Below are positions 52,990 to 64,000 of a DNA stretch of 64,000 bases, one piece after another. Position 1 is the stretch's first letter. Each line of letters opens with the position of its first letter. The stretch spans positions 41,657,744-41,721,743 of the forward strand of contig NC_091929.1 of the NCBI RefSeq assembly GCF_041260155.1, given 5' to 3'. The position numbers and the translations under genes were made by a program. Source of the DNA: Ptychodera flava (taxonomy: Eukaryota > Hemichordata > Enteropneusta > Ptychoderidae). Under the pieces are notes generated by a model, which made no database searches, was not told where the DNA came from, and saw only the letters and a program-made list of their open reading frames with translations.

Positions 52990-53590
52990 CAATCCTTTTG
53001 TGTATTTACGGTGCTAAGTGAGAGTGAGAAGGTGAAGGTCATCCATCTTTGAACTGAAAGGGACAATGCCTGGAGAACTCTGACAACACGCGATGTGTAT
53101 AATACTGAAAGAACGAACCATTAGATAATATGCTAGGGGTAGTCGGAAAAAGAATGTGAGATTTTTTGTCTTGAAATATCGTGTATGTTTCGACAACATG
53201 ACCCAATATGCAGTTTTTTTCTGAGCCTGATATTGTATACATTCACCAAACTGTTAATAATTTTATAACAATATCAGTTTTTTGTCAATGTATTCCCCGA
53301 TTTGGTCTCATCTCAATCTAATTAGATCAACGTTCCGCCAGGTTCAGTGACATTATCTATGCTGTACACCTGGCATATACAGATGTTGCCGCTATTTCGA
53401 CCGTTCTGTGTTCACCAGAGTAAAATATTTGATTCGATAACATAGAACTTTATCACAACGACAAGAAATAATTAATGCATTGCCGAATGGGTGAAAACAG
53501 AAAGGTGAGACAGTCCATTGCACACTGAGCTCACTGGATTAAAAAAAACACCTCAAGATCATACAAGAAGAAGATACACAAAAACGTGTT
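52990..53590 (+). repeat. Inverted orphan copy of the array upstream block
   Basis: The reverse complement of this stretch aligns with 33470-34040: TTGAGGTGTTTTTTT-ATCCAGTGAGCTC, ATTAAT-ATT--TTGTCGTTGTGATAAAGTT, GAGATGAGACCAAATCG, CTACCCCTAGCATAT and GATGACCTTCACCTTCT are shared. Its orientation is opposite to the blocks in the ATP-grasp array and no ATP-grasp exon is nearby. Confidence 0.7.
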
Positions 53591-53616
53591 GTGTAGCATG
53601 GACATTTAACAGGACG

Positions 53617-53850
53617 GGGCACGTCAAACCAAGTTGAACTGATCCGTTAGCTCAGTTGGTACAGCATCTGGGCTGGATTCGGGGGACGTGGGTTCAAGTC
53701 CTACATAAGTCATTTTTTCAAGGCCCCAAAATTTGCAGTGTAGAGACACTCCGATGTAGTTGTGTGACTTTTTACCATTAGTTTCTACGTGTAACTTCCA
53801 CGCTACACAACACCGGGCAACCTGTCATATTAAAAAATACGTTTCTAATT
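53617..53850 (+). mobile_element. tRNA-derived SINE, copy 1
   Basis: The head carries an A box (TTAGCTCAGTTGG, 53647-53659) and a B box (GGTTCAAGTC, 53691-53700) of tRNA type, then a body (TGCAGTGTAGAGACACTCCG, CTACACAACACCGGG) shared with copy 2. Acceptor-stem pairing is absent, so it is not a tRNA gene. Confidence 0.8.
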
Positions 53851-53940
53851 ACATATTTACGGTTCCTTACAACATATCATTCGAGAGAATAACCTGAGTA
53901 ATTGTGAGGTCTCTTTGGGAAGGAAAAAGGCCAAAAGGAC

Positions 53941-54140
53941 AGCGCGCGTCAAACCAACTTGAACTCATCCGTTAGCTCAGTCTGTAGAGCATTCGAACTG
54001 AATTTGGGGGACGTGGGTTCAAATGACATTTGCAGTGTAGAGACACCCTGATGTAGTCGTATGACTTTTCTCAGTTTCTACTCTAAATTTCCTCCCTACA
54101 CAACACTGGGGAACCTGCCATATTACAAAACACGTTTCTA
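53941..54140 (+). mobile_element. tRNA-derived SINE, copy 2
   Basis: Same orientation as copy 1, 320 bp downstream, with A box TTAGCTCAGTCTG and B box GGGTTCAAAT (54015-54024). It lacks a block of about 25 bases just after the B box relative to copy 1. The 3' end abuts AC/TA microsatellite DNA. Confidence 0.8.
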
Positions 54141-54144
54141 CACA

Positions 54145-54939
<795 letters not shown>

Positions 54940-56367
54940 CCGACTCCAACCCTCGAGGTTAGCACATACCTACTCCTTAGATTTTAAAAAATCATTTAGA
55001 AATATTCTTTTGCTAGAGGTATATCCATTACGTTCCCACTGGGCAACATATCGTTTGTGGATATGTTGATAGAGAAGCTCAAGGAAATTTCAGATATTAT
55101 ATGCCTTGGCACATACTCGACGGACTTCACCCGAAACATGATGAAATACACCTCCCTTGCATTGGCCACTTCAGCCAGAGCAGCTGTCGAAGATCCCAAA
55201 CCCAGTGAGGTTCCTGGCCGACAATTTGGTTGAGGACTGGCCCTTTACCGGCTTTGATAGCCAGATCCCCTACCCACTCTCAGCTAACGATATACTCTGG
55301 GCGAAGAGAGGGATAGCCAGATCCCCTTACACAGTGAAGTTCATATCCGAATTCAGGGTTGAGGACAAGCCTTTTATCAACCCGGATAGCCAGATTCCCC
55401 ATCCGGTGAGGCTCCTAGACAATGAGTGGGTTGTGGCCTTTGATGATGTCACAGCTGAGTTTGATGCCGATAGTGCCACTGCTGACTTCTCTACCTGGAG
55501 GGTGGATAAAACGACCTGAGCTTGGTGTCATTGAGATTGATGATGAAATGTATGTCAGGGCCGGTCGACTGGGTCTGGACGCTAGCATGAGAGACAAAAG
55601 GGCAGCATGGTTACTTGCTGCTGTTCCAGACTGAGAGTTCATTCTGATAATCAAGTTCTCGCTCGAGCAAATCGAGTGACTGGTTTGTTGAAGACAAAGT
55701 TGCCCTAGTCCATGCTCAGAGGAAGAAGGATCAGGCTATTTCCTATCAATCAGGACACAAAGACTGGTTAACTGACTTGGATAGATAGAGTATAATGTCA
55801 GAACTCTTACTCTGGCACCGCGGCTGTGTATGAGCTGTACTCCTTAGAGACCAAGACCCTGCCAACTTGGCCCCAAAAAGAGATGATGACCTGAGCTGTA
55901 TGGCCCAGCGAGTCGTGGAGTACTTTGAAGGCGTCCTAAGGGATCAGGGGGTCACTTCCACATGATGCCGGAAAATATGGGAGTGGGAGGAGAGAGTTCA
56001 TGAGACAAGTGCCATTGTCGGCGATGTGGCCAGAATTGATAACATCCTGAAGAGTATGATCATACTAAGGGACACTGCCGGTGAGGACATCTTTAACATT
56101 GGGAAATACTTGTTTCGGCAATGGGGCCAGAGGCAAAGTAGAGCTAATCTCCCGCAATGGCCATGCTCGCTTCAAAGCATTGCACTTTCCTCAAAGCAGA
56201 GAGGTCCACATCTAGGAGGGTGATGTCTGGCAGGTCTAGCTCTCGTGAGATTGTCCAGATAGACAACTTACAGTCGACCAGTTTGTATTCCATGGCAGCC
56301 GCGCCTACAGGACACAGGAAGCTAATGAGAGGTAGGGAGGTTTGAGAAGGTCTAGGTTACCTTTTAA

Positions 56368-57252
56368 AGAGGTACTCCCACTTGGTAACATTTTTAAAAC
56401 ACATTTTTTAATGCCAACAGTCGATATTTGATGTGGAGACTGCGCGTGGATCGCGAGATATTGATAAAACATGTCATTTTCCGAGCGTATTTTTCGCATC
56501 CCAAAGTTTTACGATTATTTCTGATAATGACCCAAAATCCCCAGAAGGTTTGTTGTTGTGCTGATTGACGATATTCTAGGGAGTCCATAATAAGTTAGAA
56601 GGACGCAATTTTACCTCCCACTGTGAAGACTACAGCATTATGCCCTCACTTCAGGTTGTTTTTTTTAACTTCTCCTTAGTTTTTGTCGTTTTCATTATTC
56701 TCAGTCAGTTCTATTTTATTTTCAACCAATACCATATAGATATCAGTTTTTGAGTGTAAAATATTAGCTGCCTCTGATGACTACATTTTGTAGTCTGCCA
56801 CACAGTAACGTGTGGTTCGATACATAGCGGCAGCCACGTGGTACGCATGCATACCACGCGGTTGCCACTATGTATCAACAGCACATATCTGTGCTAGTCA
56901 CCTACGCGGATTCTTGTGGAATCAGCAAACTTTGTTTCCCGTTTTTTCTCTGAGTCAGTAATACTCGACTTTCCCCAACGGGGCATGACCGATTACCAAC
57001 GCGAGAGGTACTGTGGCGTACAGCAGCGTTAGCGTAGACCCGTACTCCATAGCTTAGTAGACAATGGCCCCAGTGCCGAACGTTCGATGTTCGGAAGCTG
57101 AATTTAGGTGGGCCACCGGAATTCAAACTTTTACTTTTTTGAGGACTTGTTTTTATCGATATCTCGTGATCGTGCGCAGTCGCCATGTCAAATATCGACC
57201 GTTGGCATTGAAAAAATGTGTTTTAAAAATGTTACCAAGTGGGAGTGCCACT
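56368..57252. mobile_element. Inverted-repeat DNA element, copy 1 (885 bp)
   Basis: Ends of about 110 bp are inverted repeats (start AGAGGTACTCCCACTTGG, end CCAAGTGGGAGTGCCACT), with CGATATTTG and ATCGCGAGATAT blocks inside them. TTAA-like sequence flanks both ends, but the duplication is unclear. The centre (56820-56877) is a near-perfect palindrome. No transposase is seen. In reverse orientation it is the uninterrupted form of the larger copy at 60448-62940. Confidence 0.75.
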
Positions 57253-57507
57253 TTAATAGCTGAAAACGCTTCCAGTAAGAACCATGCGGCCAGCACCATG
57301 GCCAAGGAAAAGAACAGCTGCAAGGCTACCCAGCCAGCTTTCTCATGCACATCCAGAAGGCTTGCATGGAGCATGGTCATGGCGGGTCCTTGAACTCGAT
57401 TGACTACAACATGAGGGATGTTGCTAGCATCAACTTGAAGGTTGCTACCCTTCTAACTTTCAGGAACTGGAAAAACAAAGCCAAGCCCGATTCCACGCAC
57501 TTTGGAC

Positions 57508-57647
57508 CACAGTCCCTTGGTGGGCTATTCAGCTCTGGGACTATTCGCCCCATAGACGAGTGTACAGAAGCGAGAAACATCTCGCTTCTGTACACTCGTC
57601 TATGGGGCGAATAGTCCCAGAGCTGAATAGCCCACCAAGGGACTGTG
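57508..57647. repeat. Perfect 68-bp inverted repeat with a 4-base spacer
   Basis: 57508-57575 is the exact reverse complement of 57580-57647 around AACA. It lies in the GC-richer block and abolishes any frame through it. Such near-zero-spacer palindromes arise by template switching or by assembly error. Confidence 0.95.
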
Positions 57648-57749
57648 ATTTGGACACCTAATTGACTGCACGACTTATGTAGCCATCAACAACTCTCTTC
57701 CCAAAAGCGTTAGCGCTGGCTTTTCGGAGGTCCAGGAGTTGGAGTTTTC

Positions 57750-57805
57750 TGTCTGTGGCCTCTCAGCTAGGCGACTGATGCCGTATGTTGTGGGTTCGAA
57801 TCCGA
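57750..57805 (+). repeat. tRNA-like SINE head
   Basis: CTCTCAGCTAGGCGACTG and the B-box GGTTCGAATCC (57793-57803) match the inverted head at 18690-18745. The body is not recognised downstream. Confidence 0.6.
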
Positions 57806-58069
57806 TTGAAAACTATCCGAATTCTAAAGACGCGCAGCCTGTCATGCCTGCATGATTTGGAAAGTACTTCGCTAAAATGGCTGAGCCCTTACACATCTTC
57901 TTGCCATCCTGACAGTCTGGCCTTCTGACCACTATCAAAGCCCATGAAGCTATTGTCGCCTATGAGAAACTGACCAAAGTCTTGTTCACAGAAGATCAAA
58001 AGCAGTGATGCAGCATCATTGGCAAGTAAGCATTAGGGTATGATTGTATGATTCTATTTCTTATAATTC

Positions 58070-58612
58070 ACTTTAAGGTATAGGCACACGTTAGAGGATA
58101 CTTATTTTAAACTCACTTTTTCTCAATAAATTTCAATTTTGGACCCCACACATTAAATATTTTCTGCTAGCCCTATATCTGAACATTATGAAAAATATGT
58201 TTATTTTCCAAAATCACTGTGTCTGTGTCCATTTCTCTCAAAAATATTCGTTTTTGAGTTTTTTTACCTAAAAAAAATTAGGTGGGCAAGGACTATGCCG
58301 ACTTGAGAAACGGTGTCCCAGATTTTTTCTATTCCCTTTAGTTTCAGCACAATAAGGTGAAAGTAGCAACTATGAGTTTTTGAATAAATTACCGGGTTTT
58401 GTTCACTTCAGCAAGAATTTCTCTTGTTCTACCAATTTTACTGAAAATCTGAGACACAGTTTTACAGATATATATTGCTACTGTGACCTGGTAAAAAATC
58501 GGACCGATCTGTGCACCATACTCAAACCTAATTTCTGTTGAAGTTACGCTTGTCGGGCCGAAATCGGAAGAGAGATAATCAAAGAATTGTGTAAACACCC
58601 CTATACGTAAAA
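58070..58612. repeat. Possible palindromic DNA element
   Basis: Ends resemble each other in inverse (AAGGTATAGGCACACG and CACCCCTATACGT). Internal segments GGTGTCCCAGATTTT (58312-58326) and AAAATCTGAGACAC (58442-58455) pair. Identity is low, so boundaries are uncertain. Confidence 0.35.
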
Positions 58613-60437
58613 AAATCGATCGTTGATATGACTTTCCGGGCGATTTTTATTCATGTTCACGATATTGCATCAAGCAGGAGACTAGATGTTTTGTATTTTA
58701 CATCAAATACCCCTCGGAAGATCATAAATGGCGAGAAAATCGGGAGAAACTGACACAACTGTTTAGACGTACGAGTAATGAGGGCGGTCTATTTACATAA
58801 CAAACACTGCCACGGCTGATCTGGGTTTTTTTTTCTCAAATTAGAGTCTAAGCTTGTTACTGTAACTGTAAACGGTTGTCAAGCTCTATCAATCCGTTTC
58901 TCCTCAATTTAGAAGTATCTTTTACACCCGTCGGATGCGAATTGAGATATATTACATTTGCGAGAGTCTCGATGGACCACATTGATTTCGACATCGCGGC
59001 GTCACGGAAGCCATGGCGGTGACTATTCAAGTTCGTCATTCGGCCCGTGCGCCTGTTGAACTTCCCCTCGAAGATGAAAATTTATGCATACGCATCGCCT
59101 GACATGGCCACCAGTTTCATTCACTAATTTGTTCACTTATCGCCGACCTTCGCATTGAAATGAGCGTACTGTGGTAGACTCTGACTCTGTCGCTGACTTC
59201 CATGACGTCCTCCTAGTCGGAAGAAAGACTCATGTCCGATATCTCATCTTCTGCCAAGTTGCTATAAATGGTGAATAAATTGAACTGCCAGGTGTTGCAA
59301 ATTTACTGTTATTTTTTCTTTATTTTGCAAACAAGTATGAAGATTTTTTTCTTCCTAACTTTCTGCTCTGAAATTTTTTTTTCTGTTTTTGACCACCCCC
59401 TCCAAAGACCTAATGGTCCATCCCTAATTGGAGTTTTCAATGTACGTACTATGAATATACAGGAGGTTGCAATTTATTAACAACAAGACTATCATATATC
59501 AAACGCAGACATAACATTCAAAAAACGAAATTCACAGGATGTCTGTGAAAAATTATAATGGTGATCAACTTTTAGATTTTTGCAGGGCCACTGATACGGT
59601 CATTCGTAATGGTAGGTGTATTGGAGACAGTATCGGAAAATCACTTGTCATCAAAGGCAAGGCAACAGTACTGTTGATTATAATATTGTGATGTAAATCT
59701 TCGAAATCACTGGCCCATTGCTTCATTATCTATTAAAATGAAAAGAGAACTTTCAGACTTGGCCATAGATGGCGCTAAAATGCTCAATTAATGTAGGCAT
59801 AAACTCGGGAATTATGGGTAGTTGTGTGTCTGGCATGGGCTCGAGCATGGCCGCACTGTACACGTACAGTTATGTATTGTGGCCAGAATCATGGATCTCA
59901 ATCCCAATCTGGAAAAAGTGTATTGAATTGGTGTATTTAGGCTACTGTCAGTCAGTACGAAGTATTTCTTCGTCATATATGCTTCCCCGATCCTGTGAAA
60001 GAGGGGGTATACCCTGAAAGGACAAGTTAAGGTAGGGCAGGGGCGTTTGTGATCTCGATGGTGGTGTTTACCCAAATAAATACTGTACCCAGTATTAGAA
60101 ATAGTATACATTAAAGTAGACATGTCATTAAGAGTAAACTGAAGTACGTCGTGAATTCATGAAAATACAAACTTTAACGACACTGCCTCTTGAGTATAAA
60201 CATGGAGCATGTTTTATGCCATGAGCTCCAATTTGAGTGCACTTAGTATATTTATACGGCATTAATACAACATAAGATAACAGTTATGAAAGTGCATTAC
60301 CTTAGTTCCGATTCTTTGTTGTGTTCACCTTCACCAGATAAACTCTTCGGTTTGTCTACAAATACAAGATAACTTTACCATGTTATTTCAGAATTATATA
60401 TAATAATTGAATTTTTGTTACAGGGAACGTTTAATGT
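58613..60437. other. Intergenic DNA without a supported gene
   Basis: A minus-strand frame at 58857-59039 starts in good context (CCGCCATGG nearby) but has no domain and no strong donor. The phrase CTAATGGTCCATCCCT near 59410 recurs at 30290 and 40720. Nothing else is recognised. Confidence 0.35.
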
Positions 60438-60645
60438 CAGCGTTTAAAGAGGCACTCCCACTTGGTAACATTTTTAAAACACATTTTTTGAATGCCAACG
60501 GTCGATATTTGACATGGCTACTGCGCGCGGATCGCGAGATATCGATAAAAACATGTCCTCAAAAAAGTTAAAGTTTGAATTCCGGTGGCCAATCTGAATT
60601 CAGTTTCCGAACATAGAACGTTCGGCACTGGGGCCATTGTCAACT

Positions 60646-61311
60646 TAGCTGTGATATCGCAGCGGTACTTGTGGCGTGTATCGAACGCGATCGGGTCATT
60701 GAGGTCATCGCCACAGTCCCGCTGCGAGCCAACGCATAAGCTTCGTTGGCAGTTTACGACGATACCGACCGGTGTCGTAGATTTAGCTTGCAAAATAATG
60801 AACTATATTAGCCTTTGAATAAATAAACTTATATCATCTTTATCATTGACTATCTGAGACTCATTCTGTGCGCCTGCTAACTTTCTTGAAGATAAGAACA
60901 CGTATTTTCGACCATTTTCCCGTGAGCCGTCGACGGTTCTACGATGTTTGCTCGATCGCGCGTACAACGCATTGAAATCATGAATACGTTGGAGGTCAAA
61001 GGTTCAAATTCAAGCAGGAACCAACGACGACTCACCGAAAAACGGTCGAAAATACATGTTGTCACGGTCGGGCTCATTAGCAGGAGTAGAAGATGAGTCT
61101 CAGATAGTCAGTGATACAGTAGGTATAATTTTATTTTTTGCATGCTTTATCTATTTTATTATTTTGCGAGCTAAATCTACGATACCGGTCGGTCTCATAG
61201 TAAACTGCCGACGAAGCCTATGCGTTGGCTCGCAGCGGGACTGTGGCGATGACCTCAATGACCCGATCGCGTTCGATACACGCCACAAGTACCGCTGCGA
61301 TATCACAGCTA
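60646..61311. mobile_element. Fold-back element with perfect 9-bp target-site duplication
   Basis: Ends TAGCTGTGATATC / GATATCACAGCTA begin inverted arms of roughly 280 bp around a spacer of about 100 bp. TTGTCAACT flanks both sides (60637-60645, 61312-61320). The related empty site is visible in copy 1 near 57055-57065. No protein is encoded; the 9-bp duplication is unlike TA or TTAA families. Confidence 0.85.
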
Positions 61312-61520
61312 TTGTCAACTAAGCTATGGAGTACGAGTCTACGCTGACGCTGCTGTACGCCACAGCAGTACCACTCGCGTCGGTGAGCGGTCATGTCCCA
61401 TGGGAGAAAGCCGAGTCTTACTGACTCGGCAGAAAAATGAAAAACAAAGTTTGCTGATTCCACCAGAATTCGCATAGGTGACTAGCACAGATAGGTGCGG
61501 TTGATACATAGCATGCATAG

Positions 61521-62421
61521 TCAGTCCGGGTCAGCTCCAAAATTGGAGACTCATTATGATAATGTATTCCGGCATTCAGCCAATCATCGACCAGATTACA
61601 TCATTAATAAAGTACAGGTCACGCTGGGTCACAAATTACCCACCAAGTGTGATCGGCAGTTTTGGGCCGCTTATTAAGCCCCTGTCTTGTGAATTTCGAC
61701 GAATTTCGACAGTCAACATAATCCACGTGTTCTGCAGAAGGTCATGTCCAACAAGGAGTCCGATTAGTGAACAAATATTCGAAATATTGACAATTCATTT
61801 CTACCCCAGTTTATCGATTTCGCTCAAGTACCGAGAATCATTTTGTGGATGTTCGTCATCTCTATTAGAAATACTGTTATAAAGGTTATTTGTGTAGGTA
61901 CGCGTATAACATTTTGCAAGGAAGAAGAGCAATGTCAGAGCTTTAAAACGATACCTGTTTTGTAGTTGTCAAACGCAGACTAAATATGGTACGCGATTTT
62001 GAAAATGTGTTGACAGAGTGGACACACAACTGTTCCCCATACGGTAGAATTTGTATCGCTGCCATCACCGATACAAATGGGTATTCTGAACGATCTGTGT
62101 AGGTACACGTTTATATTTCGCAGGACTTCAAGCCAGAGTCTAGGAATCACAGCGATATATGGGGTTTGGTTGTCTTAGCCAGAATAAAACTGGTACGCGC
62201 TTTTGAAATTGTGTTTTGACAGAGAGGCCACACAACTGTTCGACATTATGACAGAATACAGCGCGGGAGTTCGACACAGTATGGCGTACGTAACGAAGGA
62301 CGCATGTGGAGGTTGCCAGGAAATACAATTTTTACTGATGGCGCGCTGGCCGCTGATTGGCTAATGAGAGTGGGGAAATATTATGGTATAGCGCTCCAAT
62401 TTTGGAGCTGACCCGGACTGA
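61521..62421. mobile_element. 901-bp element with perfect 28-bp terminal inverted repeats
   Basis: 61521-61548 and 62394-62421 are exact reverse complements beginning TCAGTCCGGGTCAGCTCC. It interrupts the central palindrome region of the host element. Inside, about 190 bases are duplicated in tandem (61890-62085 and 62095-62275). No target duplication is clear and no transposase is seen. Confidence 0.8.
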
Positions 62422-62950
62422 TTTTTGCCGCCGCGTGGTATGCGCGCATACCACACGCGGCGGCCACTATGTATCGGACCACGCGTAACTGTGTGGCAGA
62501 CGACAAAATGTAGTCATCAGAGGCACCTAATATTTTACACGTAAAAACTGATATCTATGTGGTATTGTTTAAAAATTTAATACAACTGATTGAGAATAAT
62601 GAAAACGACAAAAACTAAGGAGGAGAAGTTTTTAAAAAGAATTACCAGAGGTAAAGGCATTGATAATGATGTATATAAAGTCATTACAGTATGAGGTAAA
62701 TTAATGCGTCATTCGAACGTTTTTGGACTCCTTAGAATATCGTCAATTAGCACAACAACACACTTTCGAGGGATTCGGGTCTAAACTGAAACGATCGTAA
62801 AACTTCGGGATGTGAAAAATACGTCGGGAAATGACATGTTTTTATCAATATCTCGCGATCCGCGCGGAGTCGCCACGTCAAATATCGACCGTTGGCATTA
62901 AAAAATGTGTTTTTAAAAATGTTACCAAATGGGAGTGCCTCAGCGTTTAA

Positions 62951-63701
62951 TTTCAGCAGTCAGCTATGAAAACACTTTTACATATCTTATGATATCGTTT
63001 GGACTTTTTTCTGACAAATTTTCAGACTTTTAACTTCTTATAGATCCAAGAAAGATCTACAGCCTGTTTTTAGCCACTCAAAGTCATGGTGTTTGTTTGT
63101 TTGTTTGTTTGTTTGTTTGTTTGTTTTAATAATAAAATATTTCATTGTTCCCCTCAAAGGCTATGCCGGGATTTGCTACCAACTTGAAGTTAAATAATAA
63201 TTGAATTCGAGTAACGAGCTTCATTTGACGAAAAAATTGCACTATGGTCTTTGCCTTTACTCTTCTTTCAATATTGTCGTGACATGGAATTCATATGATA
63301 TGAACTATTATTTTTCTCAAGATAAGCTTTAACTTCAAATACTTCAACACCATAGACAGTTGAAGAGACATAATGCCTACTATGAACTCGCATGTTTTAA
63401 TAAATTTAGGACTGGGACAGAATGGTGGCTTCGAATATCGGAATATACCTTCATGTCTGATGTTGCTTTAATTTTGTTTTCTGTAATATCTAACATCATC
63501 CCATATATGCTTGTTCCACTTTGGAGTTTAATCTCTAAAACTGGGATTAATTGGGGTTAAAACTTTGTTGGTTTTGTTGTAGTTTCTGTGAATTAAGATT
63601 CTTTACTTGTTTCCAAGCCATAAGGACCCGAGTTTAAATTTACGACTTCCCCCTATACTCAAGCTCGCCTCCCCATCACCCGTGTTTATAACACTACTTA
63701 C
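62951..63701. other. Flank of the nested elements and 3' side of the gene starting at 63834
   Basis: Contains a (GTTT)n tract at 63088-63126. No further exon of the minus-strand gene was recognised. Confidence 0.35.
63088..63126. repeat. (GTTT)n microsatellite
   Basis: About nine tandem GTTT units. Confidence 0.9.
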
Positions 63702-63834
63702 CACTCTGTTGCTTTGGCTTCTCTAACGAATTTCCCTGAGTCTTCGGGGCATTGGATTTTGCAAGGTCCTCTTGATTATCCGCGTCAACTATAATTTCTC
63801 TGGTTTCGAACAATCCCGCAATCTTGTCAGCCAT
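63702..63834 (-). CDS. First coding exon of an unidentified gene
   Basis: On the minus strand ATG in good context (TTTAAAATGGC) starts 44 codons, MADKIAGLFETREIIVDA and a polar tail ending KPKQQS. They end at a strong GTAAGT donor (GT at 63700-63701) in phase 1. It is locally GC-richer than its flanks. There is no signal peptide or membrane segment, so the product is probably intracellular. The intron phase does not match the next known minus-strand exon (52392, which needs phase 2), so it is either a separate gene or the start of the GT-B gene with missed exons between. Confidence 0.6.
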
Positions 63835-64000
63835 TTTAAATGTGCGCTGACCCAAAGTAGATTGTTTGGTCGATTCCTGTGCTATCGTTTCAATTTTTAA
63901 GGCTTCAGGTATTTTTAACCTATTAAATCAACTTGTGGACGGATTTGAATCAGGAAAGCCGTATTTGAACGCTTAAATACGTGTACGTAGAATTGCGATC

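Larger units (their letters stand above)
54965..58020 (+). other. GC-richer decayed coding-like block (fossil, affiliation unknown)
   Basis: Base composition rises clearly above the surroundings and short plus-strand frames have protein-like codon use, for example LEISDI-, RVEDKPFINPDSQIPHPVR- and LNSIDYNMRDVASINLKVA-like text. The open stretches are broken throughout, so it is old and inactive. I recognise no family; a captured mobile or viral-type element, or foreign DNA, is possible. A DNA element (56368-57252) and a SINE head (57750-57805) are inserted in it. Confidence 0.45.
60448..62940. mobile_element. Inverted-repeat DNA element, copy 2, with two nested insertions
   Basis: It has the same terminal inverted repeats as 56368-57252 and is flanked by an exact 10-bp direct repeat CAGCGTTTAA (60438-60447, 62941-62950). 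Removing the nested elements (60646-61311 and 61521-62421) leaves about 930 bp, close to copy 1 in reverse. A 9-10-bp target duplication speaks against simple TTAA families; the superfamily is unassigned. Confidence 0.8.

Noticed and set aside
53641-53715. tRNA gene
   Set aside because: A and B boxes are present but the acceptor stem does not pair, and a SINE body follows.
58857-59039. Small minus-strand gene
   Set aside because: The Kozak-like start is attractive, but there is no domain, no strong splice donor and no second support.

Overview
This window looks like nuclear DNA of an invertebrate deuterostome; an acorn worm or another hemichordate-like animal is my first guess and a cephalochordate my second. 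The reasons are AT-rich DNA, GT-AG introns, multidomain thrombospondin-1/Sushi exons, long (TA)n microsatellites, tRNA-headed SINEs, many short inverted-repeat DNA elements and a jockey/CR1-like LINE. The species assignment is inference.

Layout. 1-2.5 kb: plus-strand 3' end of a TSP1 + Sushi gene. 3.8-42.5 kb: a minus-strand tandem array of ATP-grasp ligase genes. Four copies are intact (A 5137-8867, C 17544-21559, D 25391-29113, E 35723-39473) and one is a pseudogene (B, 12692-14313). By joining conserved splice sites I read one gene model in all four intact copies: an 8-codon ATG exon, a 1225-nt catalytic exon and a 74-nt terminal exon, giving 440 residues. Each copy has a conserved AATAAA downstream and a conserved upstream block that may hold a non-coding first exon. 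An orphan upstream block at 33.5-34.1 kb suggests a lost sixth copy. Between D and E lie a broken GT-B glycosyltransferase (32.2-32.7 kb) and a short secretory first exon ending in a GKKR motif (31.7-31.8 kb).

42.7-44.9 kb holds a 5'-truncated LINE flanked by (TA)n. 45-48 kb is repeat-poor intergenic DNA with microsatellites. 48.1-50.2 kb is a PIF/Harbinger-like inverted-repeat element carrying a 179-bp satellite. 50.6-52.4 kb is a minus-strand GT-B glycosyltransferase exon with a 27-bp coding minisatellite of about 24 units inside its catalytic fold. 53.6-54.1 kb holds two tRNA-derived SINEs. 55-58 kb is a GC-richer block of decayed coding-like DNA (a fossil of unknown affiliation), interrupted by a DNA element and carrying a near-perfect 140-bp hairpin. 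60.4-62.9 kb is a three-layer nest of inverted-repeat elements. A new minus-strand gene starts at 63834 with a 44-codon first exon.

How the genes may work together: ATP-grasp enzymes join a carboxylate to an amine using ATP, and GT-B enzymes transfer sugars. Their co-location, with one broken GT inside the array, suggests a lineage-specific specialised-metabolism cluster, but nothing in the sequence fixes a substrate.
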